DNA from: Melieria omissa
Taxonomy: Eukaryota > Arthropoda > Insecta > Diptera > Ulidiidae
Reading direction: 5' to 3'
DNA: 64,000 nt
Assembly: GCA_963971225.1 (NCBI GenBank)
Contig: OZ020269.1
Span: forward strand, 93,248,865-93,312,864
Positions within the stretch are counted from its first letter, which is position 1; every line of letters starts with the position of its first letter. Shown here in pieces: positions 23,438 through 44,247 of the stretch. The notes under the pieces are model-generated. The model worked only from the letters and a program-made list of their open reading frames with translations, was not told where the DNA came from and did no database searches. The position numbers were made by a program, and so were the translations under genes.

Positions 23438-24267
23438 TATCCGTCAGTGTTTCGTTCTTGTCAGCTTTATTTTCCTTATTTCATATAAGAGTATAATTTA
23501 TACTATTAACTATGAATCACATTTTTAAAAGTCTGATATGTTTGCAGATTCGTTTAGAATTTCTTGTTCGGTGCGAATGTCGAACCTCTGATTTATTGGA
23601 AGAGACTGATGACGTGATATAGTATCTTTTTGCAGATAATCTCAAATTTTGATTTGTATTTGAATGAATCAAACATTTAACCAATTTTATGGCATGTGAC
23701 GCAGATTTGCTCAAACCATATTTTGCAATTTGTATAATTTGACAAAAAGAAAAAAGTACTTTTATAGCATAATATGGGAATTGGTTACCTGAAGTTGAAA
23801 TTTTTACCTCATGCTATTGAAAAGTTTATTATGAGTATTCACATTAAATTACATAAATTATATACTCTATCCTCACCTATCATGCATCATTTTCCAATGC
23901 ACCTAACATGAGGAAATATATGAACACTCTAACTTTTAAGATCTTGGAGAGCGTGAAAGCTTTTATTTTTAATAATTTTATTATAATTTTAATTTTTTTT
24001 TAATTATTAACTTTAATATATTTTTTTCTCAACTACACTTCGAAATAGTGAAAACTTTTATTTTTAATAATTTTAAATTTTTTTTAATTTTTTAATTTTA
24101 TTATATTTTCTTATAAACTACAATTCGAACTAGAACTTCACACTGTTTCCACTCCTTTATGGTCGCATTGCATTTGTCTAGTTGCGCTTTGTTGCACTGT
24201 GTGATTTGGCGCATTAAGCCCTCCTACAACGGGCGGAAGCCTAATGAGTTTTTGCTTTACTTTGCAG
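23438..24267. other. AT-rich spacer with a short tandem duplication
   Basis: No gene. At 23,950-24,110 a T/A-rich unit of about 95 bp starting GTGAAAGCTTTTATTTTTAA occurs twice with drift. Confidence 0.4.
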
Positions 24268-24742
24268 TTTTCTCCGTGCACGCGTGAACCGAGGAAGCGC
24301 CCAGCCAGTGGATAGGCAAACAAACAGCCGGATAGACGAGTCAACAAGCCAAATAGCATCAGCAGCCAAACGAACGCACACACAGTCGTCGCAGACAAAA
24401 AAACCAATTCGTCGGCGGTGTGTATCGATTGCGGTGGCATGCGTTGTCGGAGGCTGTTCCGCTGCTGCTGCTGTTGCTGAACTGAATCGAAGGCTACCTG
24501 CTAGAGTGCAGCCGCCGCTTCCCCAGCTCGCCGGGAGGAGCAAAATGTGCGCGCGCTGCCGTTCAAATTATTAGTTTAATCTTACTAGGACACAAAATAC
24601 AACAAACAAATTGCAAAGCGAAAAGACCCCGACATAGCATAAACTTAGCTGTAGTTGTAATACATAACCACAAACACACACACATATATATATATAACAT
24701 ACCCACACATACACACGCACGCGTACGTTTATACAATCGAAA
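24268..24742 (+). other. slik: Probable Slik 5' UTR exon
   Basis: Runs from the acceptor TTTGCAG at 24,267 to the Slik start codon at 24,743. Composition changes sharply to GC-rich and no intron signal intervenes. Contains CA and TA microsatellites at 24,672-24,722. Short upstream frames are present but not conserved-looking. Confidence 0.5.
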
Positions 24743-33092
<8,350 letters not shown>

Positions 33093-35684
33093 GCAGCAGC
33101 GGCGATCACATTCACATTGTCCATATTGCCATGTCGCCCGATTTCCATTCCACATACGAATTCGTTTCACGCCAATCAAATCACGAACTGCACATTCCAA
33201 TTGCAATCGCTGCCCCGGTTGTTTGCTTGCTTCCCGTCAAACATTTCCTTAACTCACCACATGTAATACGAGTGTGTGTGTGTCGCACGCCTCAACTCAT
33301 CGAACGCCAACTAACCGTAGTGACTTATTTTTATATATTTTTGTGCAAAAATTAACACGTCCCCAAACTAAAGTTAGTCAGTTGCTTACTAAACGGAATA
33401 GGGAGCCATGTGTTTACGCTAAACTTGTTTTATGTTTTACCTTAGAGATGTTTTGTTTAAGAAATTTTCATGTAGAACTGCGGCCAGCTGCAAAGTGGCT
33501 CCAACCAGGTGCAGCTAGTGTTGTAAATTAGTGCGAACAGCAGTTTTTCAACTACACAGCATTATGGAAAATTGAAAAGGGTTCAGAGTGTTGTGGTCAA
33601 GGGCTCATACGGTTGTGGACAAGGGCTCATACGGTTATAATGACCATTTTTTACTGTGCTCAGCATTGACAATAGCACAACAATGACTGTTACGTGGCAT
33701 AGCTTAGATTTACAGACATTTTGACAACGTTTGCAATGACATATAACAGCCTACAAAGTGCACGGTATCGATAGCAACTATTTTCCAGTACCAATGTTTA
33801 AAACGCTTTACTGTTGCATCGCCAAACTGTTGACTGAGCTATGATTTTTGTAAATTGAAATACCGCTTCCGAAAGTAAGAATCGTTTGCAACAATTTGGC
33901 TCTTATGACGATGTAGTGAAGAAGGCTTCGAAAACGAAAACAATTTAGTATAAGTTTTAAATCAATAACGCTTCTAGTTTTGATAACAATAAACATTTCA
34001 TAACATTTCATTCATGTAAATTGAAATACCGCTTCCGAAAGTAAGAATCGTTTGCAACAATTTGGCTCTTATGACGATGTAGTGAAGAAGGCTTCGAAAA
34101 CGAAAACAATTTAGTATAAGTTTTAAATCTATAACGTTTCTAATTTTGATACCGATAAAAATTTCATAATAACCCTTATTAGTTTCGGCTTCAAAGAAAT
34201 TCTTAATAACGGCCACAACAATGCGTTATCCTATAATTGTGCCGCTTTCGATTTTCCATCTTGAATATGACATTTCAAATGAAATATTTACTTGAACACC
34301 GAAATTTCCTAATGCTGTTTAGCTCGAAACAATTTCGAAAAACTGCTGCCTCGTGCTGGTGACAGCACTCTCAGTGCCACCAAATCCCTACTTTGCAGCT
34401 CTGCTGCCATACATTTCGTAGGTCAATGACGGAGACAATGAATTCAGTGTGTGTGGCCATAATGTCTTGCCAAAGCATGCAGTACGAGAGTCGTACTTTA
34501 TACTATTCTAATGCATAAAATATCGTTTAGAAAATTTATAAGCGTAATTGTATAACCTGTGAATTATCGAAACAATAAAACCAAAGGCCTTTTGTGGGCC
34601 AATTAAAGAGCGCAGCGTTCATTTTCTTCGGCTCTGTTATGAAGAAGTTTGTCATATCGGTCGCTTGTACTTTGAACTTTAGCGAGCGATATTAGGTACT
34701 GATCCAAGCTATATATACTCGATCGTGTGACCAGATCCACGCCTCTTACAGTATTATGCAAACTAAATAGACACATACAACAATTAACCAAACAGCACTT
34801 GTAGTAGTATCGTCCTAACCTCTCCCTCTCCCCTCCTCATCATCCCTCCCCACCAGTACTGTCCCGCCGACCGTTGTATTCGTCGGTGGGTCAGTCTCAT
34901 TTGCGACATAACTGTACATATGTGTACCACTTTGCTAGCATCTGTCATGCATTTGTGCAACTTTTCGCTTTTCCACCACAACACCACCTAACATTCAACT
35001 CAATCGCATTCCATTTCTACAACGCATTTATTTTCCACTGAGGAGCGCGCTGTGCTTACTAAAATTCCATTAGCGGGAAGTTGCAGCCAACTGTTTATTC
35101 CCCGCACCATTCAGCTGTGTGCCTCAGCCGAAAAAGGTTAGTGCTTTAAAACATCTAACGAAATCAAAATCAAAAACAAAAATATCAACAAAATAACAAA
35201 AAAATCATGATGCAAAAAAATAACATCAAAACAAAACAAAACAACATGAAATAAGAAATAAGAAAATAGTATTAAGTGCTTGTGAGTTGTTCCCATTTTG
35301 CGTTCATACAAAGTTCTTCTTATATAATTCGACACCGATAAAAGTAGCTTTCATTTTCTACATTACATTATATATATTTAGTATATTGAATATAACTTAT
35401 ATAGCTATATGCTTTAGCTGGCTGGCCTTGTTGCATGTGTCCAGTTGGCGCTGGTGGACATTAATTGCCGCCAGATGCCTCGAGATTGTGCGGTGTGTGT
35501 GTGTATTGGTGGATGTTGGTTTGGTTTGGTTTGATGTGGTTACGGCTGCCTGCGTATTGTACACATACTCTCTCTGTGCTGGTGTGTGTGTATGCTTGCG
35601 TGTGTGTGTTTGGTGTGTGTGTGTCAGTCAAGGTGTTCATGTTCATAATATGATTTTGTTTTATTGTTATTGTTATTGCATTAG
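33093..35684. other. slik: Long-form 3' UTR and intron before the alternative Slik last exon
   Basis: For the long isoform this begins the 3' UTR, with possible poly(A) signals such as AATAAA at about 34,573. For the short isoform it is intron. It holds a 166-bp tandem duplication (33,849-34,180), a short direct repeat CAAGGGCTCATACGGTT at about 33,600, and GT microsatellite at 35,490-35,630. No other gene supported. Confidence 0.5.
33849..34180. repeat. 166-bp tandem duplication
   Basis: The unit beginning TGTAAATTGAAATACCGC at 33,849 is repeated from 34,015. The first ~120 bp are identical between copies and divergence appears only near the end, so the duplication looks recent. Non-coding. 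Confidence 0.85.
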
Positions 35685-35834
35685 CGTCTGGAGGAGACCT
35701 TCGCTCAGCAGCTGGACGAGATGGAGTCTTTGTACGGCGGTGCTGCTATCGTTTCGATGCCTTCAGACACTTTGCAGCGCGACCATTTTACCGGATCGAC
35801 GCGCAGCAGTTTATCCTCCTATTCGGAAGGATAA
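35685..35834 (+). CDS. slik: Alternative last coding exon of Slik (short form)
   Basis: After the acceptor GCATTAG this exon reads in phase 0 from exon 30,899-31,031. The junction gives LVPRKQ-RLEETFAQQLDEMESLYGG, which matches the ending of the SLK/LOK C-terminal homology domain, and stops at 35,832-35,834 after 49 residues. The resulting protein is about 1,371 residues, close to the shorter Drosophila Slik of about 1,300. The exon therefore completes the conserved domain, whereas the 32,043-33,092 exon replaces it. An open frame starting at 35,287 in a different phase overlaps it and is not the gene. Confidence 0.85.
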   Translation, partial: RLEETFAQQLDEMESLYGGAAIVSMPSDTLQRDHFTGSTRSSLSSYSEG

Positions 35835-36417
35835 TCACTTTATTAAATATGTATCACGTTATTAAATTAATTTCAATTTCAATCGAAATCGATTATTTTG
35901 TCAATTAAAGCAGCGTTGAGCAGTGCGTAAGGGCAACAGTCTGTCGAACAGAATGGCTTAATCATAATTTTTATTGCAACATTTTAGTTTACTACTATTA
36001 TTATATTATATTTCTATTACTATTATTACAATTATTATTATAATTACTATGATTATGCTTACCTATTATTACATTGTATTGTAGATGTATGTGTATGTGT
36101 ACTTCAGTGTTTATCCATATACAGCTGTATTGATAAAAAACTATCCCCTCTACCACTTACGTTTACCGGCATTATTATTGTATTGTAAATATGCATAAGT
36201 AAAGTTATATAAATAAATAAAAAAAGAGATAGACATTGTAATGAGCTGGTAATTATTATTGTAGTTGCAATTATTTTTCAAAGTTTTTAAAACTCAAAGG
36301 TTTGTGACATCAACCGAGAATTGAACTGCCTGTCGTAGAGGTGGTTGCAAATAACGCAGACTTATAAATATTCATATATTTTCTTCCCTAAGAAGAGGCT
36401 ACAAACTTTCGTCAACA
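35835..36417. other. Slik short-form 3' flank
   Basis: 3' UTR candidate with several AATAAA signals (AAATAAATAAAAAAAG near 36,212). AT-rich; no gene. Confidence 0.5.
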
Positions 36418-36663
36418 AATTTGTGGTCAAAAGCAATAACCGCCTAAGTTGAAAATTGCTGTTTCGAGCAATCTCGTTTTAGAGTTTTAGCGCGTAGTGT
36501 GTTCGTTATGGGAATGCGAATAGGTTTTTATTTAAACCTTTTTTTATTTTAAAGTTACAAACACCCCGATTTTACACAAACGTAGAGCACAGTCAAGGGA
36601 ACGTGGCATCCATAACTCAATTTCTTCTTAAGTCGACTTAAGCGGTTATTGGTTTTGACCACA
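36418..36663. mobile_element. CTGTGGTC-ended MITE, copy 3
   Basis: Same family as 31,210-31,443: left end TGTGGTCAAAAGCAATAACC, long shared interior (TTTTACACAAACGTAGAGC) and right end GGTTATTGGTTTTGACCACA. The last bases of the right end are altered and the AATT border is lost where a retroelement tail begins. Confidence 0.85.
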
Positions 36664-37000
36664 AAAATGCCTGCGAATCCTCTGCAGGATACAATTAGTA
36701 CGACGCGCTGGAAGATTACCAATGAGGAACCCATTCTGAGGCAAATAAAGCGCAGAAGATGGAAATGGATAGGTCATACGCTAAGAAAACCACTCGACAG
36801 CATCACGAGAATGGCACTGGACTGGAACCCGCAAGGGAGATCCAAAAAACACCTAGAGAAGCTCGACCCTACGCGAATTAGCCGCTGTCAACACTGGCGC
36901 GAAAGATGGCGCGAAAATAACAGCCCAGAATCGTGTGCGATGGAAAAGTCTTGTTGTGGCCCTATGCTCCAGAGAGAAATGAACAAGGAATAAAAAAAGA
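36664..37000 (+). pseudogene. 3' fragment of a non-LTR retroelement (RTE/CR1-like tail)
   Basis: The frame 36,649-36,993 reads RRRWKWIGHTLRKPLDSITRMALDWNPQG followed by a shifted RSKKHLEK...W region. This is the well-known C-terminal signature of many insect and vertebrate non-LTR polyproteins. Upstream domains are absent and later parts are frameshifted, so it is a dead tail. It begins almost exactly at the damaged edge of the preceding MITE. Confidence 0.75.
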
Positions 37001-37469
37001 AGACGTTTTCTTAATGTTTTTCAGTGCAAATATGCAATTGCTCACAGATTTATTTCTCTTAATTCACTCCGCTTGGGAGCATAGGGCCTCAGGAAGCCTA
37101 AGCCTCCTGTTGGTTACGTTAATCGATTGAAATTCTGTCTGAGTGGGTGATTAGTTTATTGCTAGCCGTCCTTGAAGATGGACCTGCCATAGCTTTTCCC
37201 TTAAAGAGTTCGCCGCCGTTTCAGTATTTAAACAGACATATTTATATACTCAAATATCAAATTAAGTAAATTTGGCGAAGCTGTTATTAGACATTTGATG
37301 AACGACAATGAATTTGAAACTTTTTCGGAGGCCTTCAAACTAAGAACACGTAAATATTTTAAGTGTTCAGCACTTCGTTTTTGTTGAACACTTTTTTAAC
37401 CAAGTCTTTGTTTTTAATATCGCCTGAAGATTTTAAGATTTTCAATGTTCCTATTGGGCGTTTTTTTCC
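37001..37469. other. Spacer
   Basis: Nothing recognisable. Confidence 0.3.
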
Positions 37470-38575
37470 TAATTAATTGGGATAATGCACTGCGACCTAG
37501 TAGATCTATTGTGCCCCCATCTTGGACCTCAAAGACTATCAGTGAGCCCAGTATCCGAGAGGAATTTTAGTATGTTTCCTAAACCTCTGGATACTCAGTC
37601 CGTACCTTGTATAGGATGGTCCCCAGGTGTTTCTTTCTTTTATGCGTGAGTACAGGGCATTTTTCTAGCATATGAATTGCAGTTTTGTTTTATTACAGAA
37701 CCCGCAATACCCGTTTTCATGGACTCCTAGTTTAGTTAGATGATAATTCAGTCTACAATGCCCTGTTAGCATTGCCGTGATAATCCTTAGATTATTTTTT
37801 GATAAGGTCATACATTCCTCGAATCGTGTTCTATTGTACTACCCGATAACCAGCTTCGAATGATCTAAACCTGGTTGATTTTCCCAGCATTGATTTCTTC
37901 TGGTTGTCTCGTCCTTTCTCATTAGGATGGAGGAAGTTCCTTTTCCCAAACCACAAAAAAGTTCTGGGTCGACAAAGGATGTGGAAGCTCCCCTCCTTTC
38001 CAGCTCGCTCGTTCCCCTCAATGCCGGTGGGGCCCGGAACCCAAAGTACCCAGACCTTGTTGTAACGGCCAAGTTAATTCAGCTTCTCAATGCACTTTAA
38101 AACTAGTTTCGAGGACATCTGGTAGAATCTCAGATCCCTGATTGCCGCTTGGCTGTCAAAGAGGATGGCAATCTTCCGGTTTCGGTATTTCTTCACCAGA
38201 AGTAAGCACTTTCAATGGTGTAATTTTCGCCTGGAAGATAGTGGTGTGCTTTCCCGTAGATTCCGAGTATCTTGTCCTCGGCCCTTATACTCCTATCCCG
38301 GTGTCTTCCTTCGTTAAGGAGCCATCTGTGTACCAGGATATCATGTGCTGGTCTATCTGATATGTTTCCGATATACCTACTCAGTTCCTTTTGTTACTTA
38401 GTTCAGTTTTGAATCGTTTGACAAAGCTGAACTTCGGTGAGATTGTGTCGCTCGGTATTGCAATTTCGGGATGCTGATGCGTGAGAGTATCAATCCTCTT
38501 GCGGCTCATGAAACCCTCAGTCCCAATATTTGTATCAGTCATTCGTAGGAGAGCCCTCTTCGCCTGGGTTTGTAT
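37470..38575 (-). pseudogene. 5'-truncated RNase H non-LTR retroelement (copy 2)
   Basis: Inverted relative of 13,780-15,175. On the minus strand it begins near the NIGTEGF motif (about 38,530), passes an RNase H region with IEGNER and FCGLGKG, and reaches the same 3' UTR (GATCTACTAGGTCGCAGTGC). Multiple stops and frameshifts. It lacks the reverse transcriptase segment still present in copy 1. Confidence 0.8.
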
Positions 38576-38859
38576 ATGTTATCCTAATTTTTTTGCGCGA
38601 CAAAAAAAAGAATATTACGTTAAGATTTGATAATCGCTGCATAATAACTGAAGATTTTGAGAGGAGTGCATGATGAGTAACTAATTAATGGACTTGGACT
38701 TATCTTCTGATTAAAAAATATCCAGATTTGCCATACAAACAAACCGCTTTCGAGGTACTTGTATTGTCAAAATCTTTTTTTCTGCTCCTACATCTGCTGC
38801 TCTGTTCTGTATCTGTTTTGAGCGCCATATGTGAGAAGTTTGTGCCTGATAGTGTTTGT

Positions 38860-39230
38860 TGTGTTTCGCAATGTCGACTTTAGTTACTCATAGACTTTTT
38901 CTGAAATTTGGTACTTTTAACAAAAAGTCAAAGCGTTTAAGAGACAATGTTTGTCACAAAAAGCCAGAATTGTGAAGAAACAACTCGTCGTTTCACCTCA
39001 TCGTGTATGCGGTTATTTCACCAAAAATTATTAATGTTTTGGCTTCTTGTGGCTTTTCTATTCCCACGATTCAAGTTACCAATTCGCGGGAAACGTTTTG
39101 AGACGACTGAGGCGATTGAGGCAATAATGGAAAAAGGCGATATGAAAAGTGTTTTCAAGCGGAAGAAGCGTTGGAATAAGTGTTGGTTGCCACGTAGATT
39201 ACTTTAAAGAAAATAAAACAAATATAAATC
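38860..39230 (+). pseudogene. Degraded mariner-family transposase remnant
   Basis: The frame near 38,947-39,207 contains RFETTEAIEAI...VFKRKKRWNKC, and the adjacent frame VGCHVDYFKENKTNI. Together they resemble the C-terminal end of a mariner-type transposase (RWxxC..xxGxYFE). Catalytic motifs are gone and I could not define inverted ends. Tentative. Confidence 0.4.
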
Positions 39231-39853
39231 TATTTTTAATAGATCCGTTTTCGTTTTATTTTGTTTCCCGTGTATTTGGTGACCAGAAGGAAAATATTAT
39301 GCGTCTAACAGAATATAAAACGACTGGAATTTACTGAAGATCTCATTTCAGAAAAAACATAGAAGCCTTATATTCTACAGACTGGGGAATGTGTTAAGCA
39401 AAAAAAGGTTAGGTTAGGTTTGAAGCAGAATGAAGCACTTTCTTCGAACTGAAGTTTCTGTCCAAAGCGAAGGTGTTGGTCTCGGTCAAAACATTTGTTT
39501 TTTCCAGGTAGAAGGTCCGCTGTAAGGTCTGGGAGACGTTTCGACTGTAGGCCTGAGTAACCACATAGCGGTAAATCGATTACTTTTCTTACTATTTACG
39601 TGCTTGTAGGTAGGCGCCATCATTGAAGCATTGGTGCCAACTCCTGCAACTATCCTTCTCTCACTAAAAACAGTCCAGATGGGGACCGTGATTGGTGCTC
39701 TGGCGGGTCACTGTGTAATTGGCGCCCAAGCAAAAAGTTTGGTTGGGTTTGCTTTCGACTGATTTCTGTCGAAGTAGCATTGACGAAGAATTGATTGTGG
39801 TATCACAATGGTGGTTCGTAGTTTAAGTGGGCTCTGCCTTGGGACATCCACCT
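39231..39853. other. Spacer
   Basis: No gene recognised; contains AAGGTTAGGTTAGGTTTG at 39,405. Confidence 0.3.
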
Positions 39854-40171
39854 CTACCTCATACCCACCCTTATTTCAGATTTGGTGAGCCCCAGAAGAA
39901 CCTTTGTCTTTTCCTGTCTAATCTTGGCCATAATGACGTTGAGACGATTAGTCCCTGAATCGTTAGTTACCGCCATAGTGCACTCATCTACTTTCCTGAG
40001 AAGATTGCAAAGGGGAGATTGTGTAGAGGTGTTTGCCTCGGCGTTATCCATTACCGAGACCTGTCTCGATATTGCTGTGTCTAGGAATGCAGATTTTGTG
40101 AGGTTAAAAAAATTAGTAAAGCGCGATGTTGCTTGACTTTCCGGCGGCCTGACTGTTAGCGAAGATAGCAA
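39854..40171 (-). other. Unrecognised 105-codon open frame
   Basis: Encodes a polar, helix-friendly stretch including SPLCNLLRKVDECTMAV and NRLNVIMAKIRQEKTKV. The composition looks protein-like rather than random and the surrounding DNA is less AT-rich than average. It could be part of a retroelement ORF1 (nucleocapsid-like coiled coil), since the neighbourhood is full of retroelement tails, but I do not recognise it and assign no function. Confidence 0.3.
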
Positions 40172-41717
40172 TTCTCCTCGCTTAAACCGAATTATCCAGT
40201 AGAAGACTAAATAGTTGTCTTTTCAACGGCAAAGATTTTCGTTTGGAAATCGCAGGTGTCTGGAATACTCTGTCTTTTTTAAAGGAACAAAGAACACAAC
40301 ATTTTTCTGTGGCAAAAATTCCTCTAAGGGGTTTGTTGTTGACATTAATGGGTATTAAACGTTTGGTATGTTTTGTTTGAGTAAATTGATTATTCAGTTC
40401 ATTACGTGTGTGTGTGCTGTACTACGTTAGTGGTGTGTCATACGACTTTCGACAGATAGTCACGTTCTGCTTCTTGATGTGACTCACATTTCTACAAATA
40501 TTTACTTTTGAATTGGAAACCGCTTAGCTGTGAGCGTGTCTGGTTGATGGGCTTGAATTGTTATTGGAATTTGCCTTCGACTTTTAGTTTTCAGTTGGTC
40601 ACAACAAGCGATGTCAGCGCTTCTGATTGCTTCTTTAATAGCTTCCAAATTGCCAAATTGCTTCCTTTAAATGTCATTCAATCACTTCCGCATTGAATAC
40701 TTGGCTCGCATAAAGTTACGAAGCATTATTTCAAAGAACTCAAACAGATTGCAGCGCAATTTTGCACATAATGTTGTTATTGTCTCCGTTCAATAATCGA
40801 TTGCAAATATGTACACTAAATGTAGTGGAGGCTTAAAACAGTTAGTTGGGAGAATCCACATGGCATGTGTCGCAATACTGTCAACATGGATGGCTCACAC
40901 ATAACAGAAAATATATTTTTGTAGATCGACGTTGATATCGGAAACGGAAATTGGCATTTCCTTTGGCGCAGCGTGGCAACTACCGACAACGACTGCATAC
41001 ACTGTTGTAGGTGTGTAGTCGTGTGGGGGAGCTTTTGAACTCGGCGAAAAGGGTGAAAATCATAAACTTTGGCATACAAAGCAAACTGTGAATGGCGTGT
41101 TCGATAGCTATCTGTGCACATGTGTATGGTCGAGTGTGTGTGTGCTTTGTGTCCAATGCCGCATATGATGCGCTTGAGGAATGCTTTTGTGTTGTTGGCG
41201 AGCTTCTACAATGCGAACAACAACTCTCTGTTATTCATTCACGCGTTCATTCATTCCTTCATTCAGAACTTGTGTGCGACCGACTCCACATTCCCTGTTA
41301 CAAGCACTTGTCAGCTGTAGTTGCCAGATTGCATAAATAATTCATATGAGTATTAAGGATGTTTTTAAGTATCTAAGGATATGCACCAAATATGTTATAG
41401 ACGCTGAACAACACTGAAAACTACATATTGGTTTGCCATCCTGTTTTTTCTGCCTTTGTAATTGTGAGAACAGCAGAGCTTTGAATTTAAATTAAGCAGA
41501 AATTAATTTCGTATGTCATGAGTAAAAGGGAACTTTAATGTAAAATTAAATAAATAAATAAAATAATATGAAATTAAATAAAATAATACAAATGTCATAA
41601 ACAGAGCTCTCGACTGTCCCGAGCTGTTGCAAAGAATCTCTTTTACTTTGCCGAGACGGCAAAGCACACTCAGGCATTTTAATTATTTTAATGTTGGGTT
41701 TTGTAAATTTGAATATA
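40172..41717. other. Spacer without supported features
   Basis: Several short frames (for example 41,092-41,340) have no domain and overlap GT-rich low-complexity DNA. Confidence 0.4.
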
Positions 41718-41721
41718 TTAA

Positions 41722-41962
41722 CCGTAGATCGAGCTTTGTATCAAAAATGATACATTTCGTTTTTTGTTTTATTATAACTTTTTTCAGGATATAATTAATC
41801 TAACCATTTTTTGTGACTTTGTTGTGTTGGGATTATGCTTGTTTAAAACCATCTTTCACACTTTTTTAAGAAAGAGGTCTTGAGAAAATTGAAAAGTTTA
41901 TAATTCTCTCCTTTGTATACGTAGGATAGGATTCTTTAATTTTTTTGAAGCTCGATCTGCGG
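41722..41962. mobile_element. TTAA-flanked MITE, second family (241 bp)
   Basis: TTAA at 41,718-41,721 and 41,963-41,966 flanks inverted ends CCGTAGATCGAGCTT and, on the minus strand, CCGCAGATCGAGCTT. A small hairpin TGTATCAAAAATGATACA lies inside the left end. TTAA borders suggest piggyBac-type insertion. Non-coding. Confidence 0.65.
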
Positions 41963-41966
41963 TTAA

Positions 41967-43679
41967 AAATGCTCCAATTGCTTGAGCTCTTTCGGAATCG
42001 AATACTGTTCCGGAACATGACCTCGCGCTTCTAAAAAGGATAGTTTTAAGGAACTTAGTCCAATTTTTTGAATGAAATTGTTGCCTATTTATTGCTAGTA
42101 GTCTATAAGACTACTGATAGACTGAATAAATAAATAAATAAAAAAATAATATAATAATATAAAATTAAATAATAATATAAAAATTAATATAAATTAACAA
42201 TAATAATTAATAATAAAAGCATTTTCCGAGGGGCATGAAATATATACAAACATTTTTTTTAAATACCTGACATGTCTTCAAATCCAAAACTCTAATTAAG
42301 ATTCTTTTCTTCAAAATTTACAAAAGTAATTGCAATGATTCTTCTTCAATTCTTTCGTTTGATATGAATTTTAAACTCGAGTTGGACTGGAGTTCGCATA
42401 GTTTAGCGAACTGAATTGATTTAATAACACATAAAAAGAAGACTTTGATGTACTTAAAGAATTATTTCCAGGTTGGAATATTATGAAATTTTTTTATAAA
42501 AATGTTGCTTCGAATTATTTAAAATTCGAAGGAGTAAAATTCCGCGCATAAACGGTTATGTTGACTTAAGAAGGCCCAAATATACTTCCTCAAAATGTGT
42601 CGTCAAAAACAAAATTACTAACTAAATTACAAAATTAAATAAGAAAAATTGTGAAACTGCGTTTTACGCTCTATGGATCAAAAGTCGTTGATATCCCACG
42701 GGAAGCCTAAGAACAACAATTTTGAGTGGTAACTGAAAAAATCTACTGTTTAAAATTGGTTCAACTGTCTGTACTACCTGTAACTTCTAAAGCAAAAGGG
42801 TTATAGACAAAAAAACATTTGGCTTATTGCGTAGAAGAATTCAATAACTTTAACAAAATGGGGATGGTCACTGGTAACGCATGAGAAACCCCAAGCTTAT
42901 GTAAGTGATTGATTGATTAAAAATTTGTTTCCATATCTTTTACATAGGTAGAAGACACAATACGATAATATTTAACATAGATGTTAATGTTCACGGGCAC
43001 GTGCTAACTTTTTTGAAGCGTTCTCATATATATTTATGGATCAAACTCAAACATTCACTAGAACACAGTCATCAAAACATATTTCGGAGTTAGTTTTTTG
43101 TTTGAAATATCAGAAAATAAACTTAGTGAAGATTTTCCTGTATAAAATTATTTTAAAATTTTGTTTTTTTAATGGAGACAAACTTCCCTGCATAAACAAA
43201 GTTTTTAAAAATTTAGGTTTTTTACTTTTTAAAGCCTTGGCTTTTTATGGATCAAATTCAAACACAGACATCGAAATATATTTTGGAGTTTGTTTTTTTT
43301 TTTTGAAATATCAGAAAACAATTAAACTTTTAGTGAAGAATTTCCTGCATAAACTAAGTTTTTAAAGTTTTAGTTTTTTAATGGGGGGTTTAATCCTGCA
43401 GGATTCCAACCTATTAAAAATACTCTGCAATTGGAGATACGCTAAAATAGGCCACTTCAATCTCTTAATTAGGCTTTTACTTCTCCTAAAAGAAAACGAT
43501 TAGTCGTCCAGAGGCCTGCCGAAGTCATGGACTTCCTACCTGATAGCTAGTTCCTTCGTTATTGATGTATGGATCACATAAAATAAATTGTTTCACTCTT
43601 GAACTTGATTTGCCCTTAAACTGAAGTGAAATTCCAAAAAATTTGATAATTTTGAATTGAACACTACAAAAAGTAACAG
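41967..43679. other. AT-rich spacer with old duplications
   Basis: AT microsatellite-like DNA at 42,120-42,220. At about 43,034 and 43,246 a unit starting TTATGGATCAAA recurs with a 212-bp offset and considerable drift. No gene. Confidence 0.4.
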
Positions 43680-43688
43680 GATTATAAG

Positions 43689-44006
43689 CCGCCGTAGCTC
43701 AGCTGGCTAGTGCGTTGGGCCGCGAGTCAAGACTCCGCGAGTTCAATACTGCGTTGCGTAAACACCGATAAAAAAAAGAAAAACAAAAATTTTTCTTTCG
43801 GCGGCTGTCCTCTCAGCAGGAAATGGCAAACCTCTGAGAGTAAAATTGCCTATGAAAAAGGTCCCAACTCGCCGTTCGGAATCGGCATAAAACTGTAGGT
43901 CTCTTCCAACCTTGTAAAAACATTCGCACGCACAACAAGGTTGGTTGCGGGTAGCTAGGCCTTAGTCGCGGTATCGGGCTGTCGTGCCAGTCAAGAAGAA
44001 GAAGAA
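43689..44006 (+). mobile_element. tRNA-derived SINE
   Basis: Starts GCCGTAGCTCAGCTGGC, a tRNA-like A box (about 43,695-43,706), with a B-box-like GAGTTCAATACTG near 43,739, so it carries an internal RNA polymerase III promoter. A tRNA-unrelated body follows and the tail is (GAA)n. A 9-bp target duplication GATTATAAG flanks it (43,680-43,688; 44,007-44,015). It cannot be a functional tRNA because the cloverleaf continues into unrelated sequence. Confidence 0.85.
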
Positions 44007-44015
44007 GATTATAAG

Positions 44016-44243
44016 TTTAATATAAGAACGTCTCTACATAAAACTTGAGGTTGCCTTTAACACTAGAATGCCCAAGGGAGTCACAATAATTTTAATGAGG
44101 TCTTCTATTCTTTTATTGCAACGTTTTTTGAAAAAGAATCTTACGTGACTACTTGTTGAAACCAAATTAAATATAAAAACTCACAAATAAATATTCTGAA
44201 TAAATTTATTAACCTTACTTTGGAACATGATTTCTTATGGACA
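44016..44243. other. Spacer
   Basis: Nothing recognised. Confidence 0.3.
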
Positions 44244-44247
44244 TTAA

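Noticed and set aside
35287..35865. 192-codon open frame
   Set aside because: Wrong phase over the Slik terminal exon and a GT microsatellite; no domain.
43689..43760. A genuine tRNA gene
   Set aside because: The tRNA-like head runs directly into a SINE body with a (GAA)n tail and target duplication; no complete cloverleaf or terminator in place.
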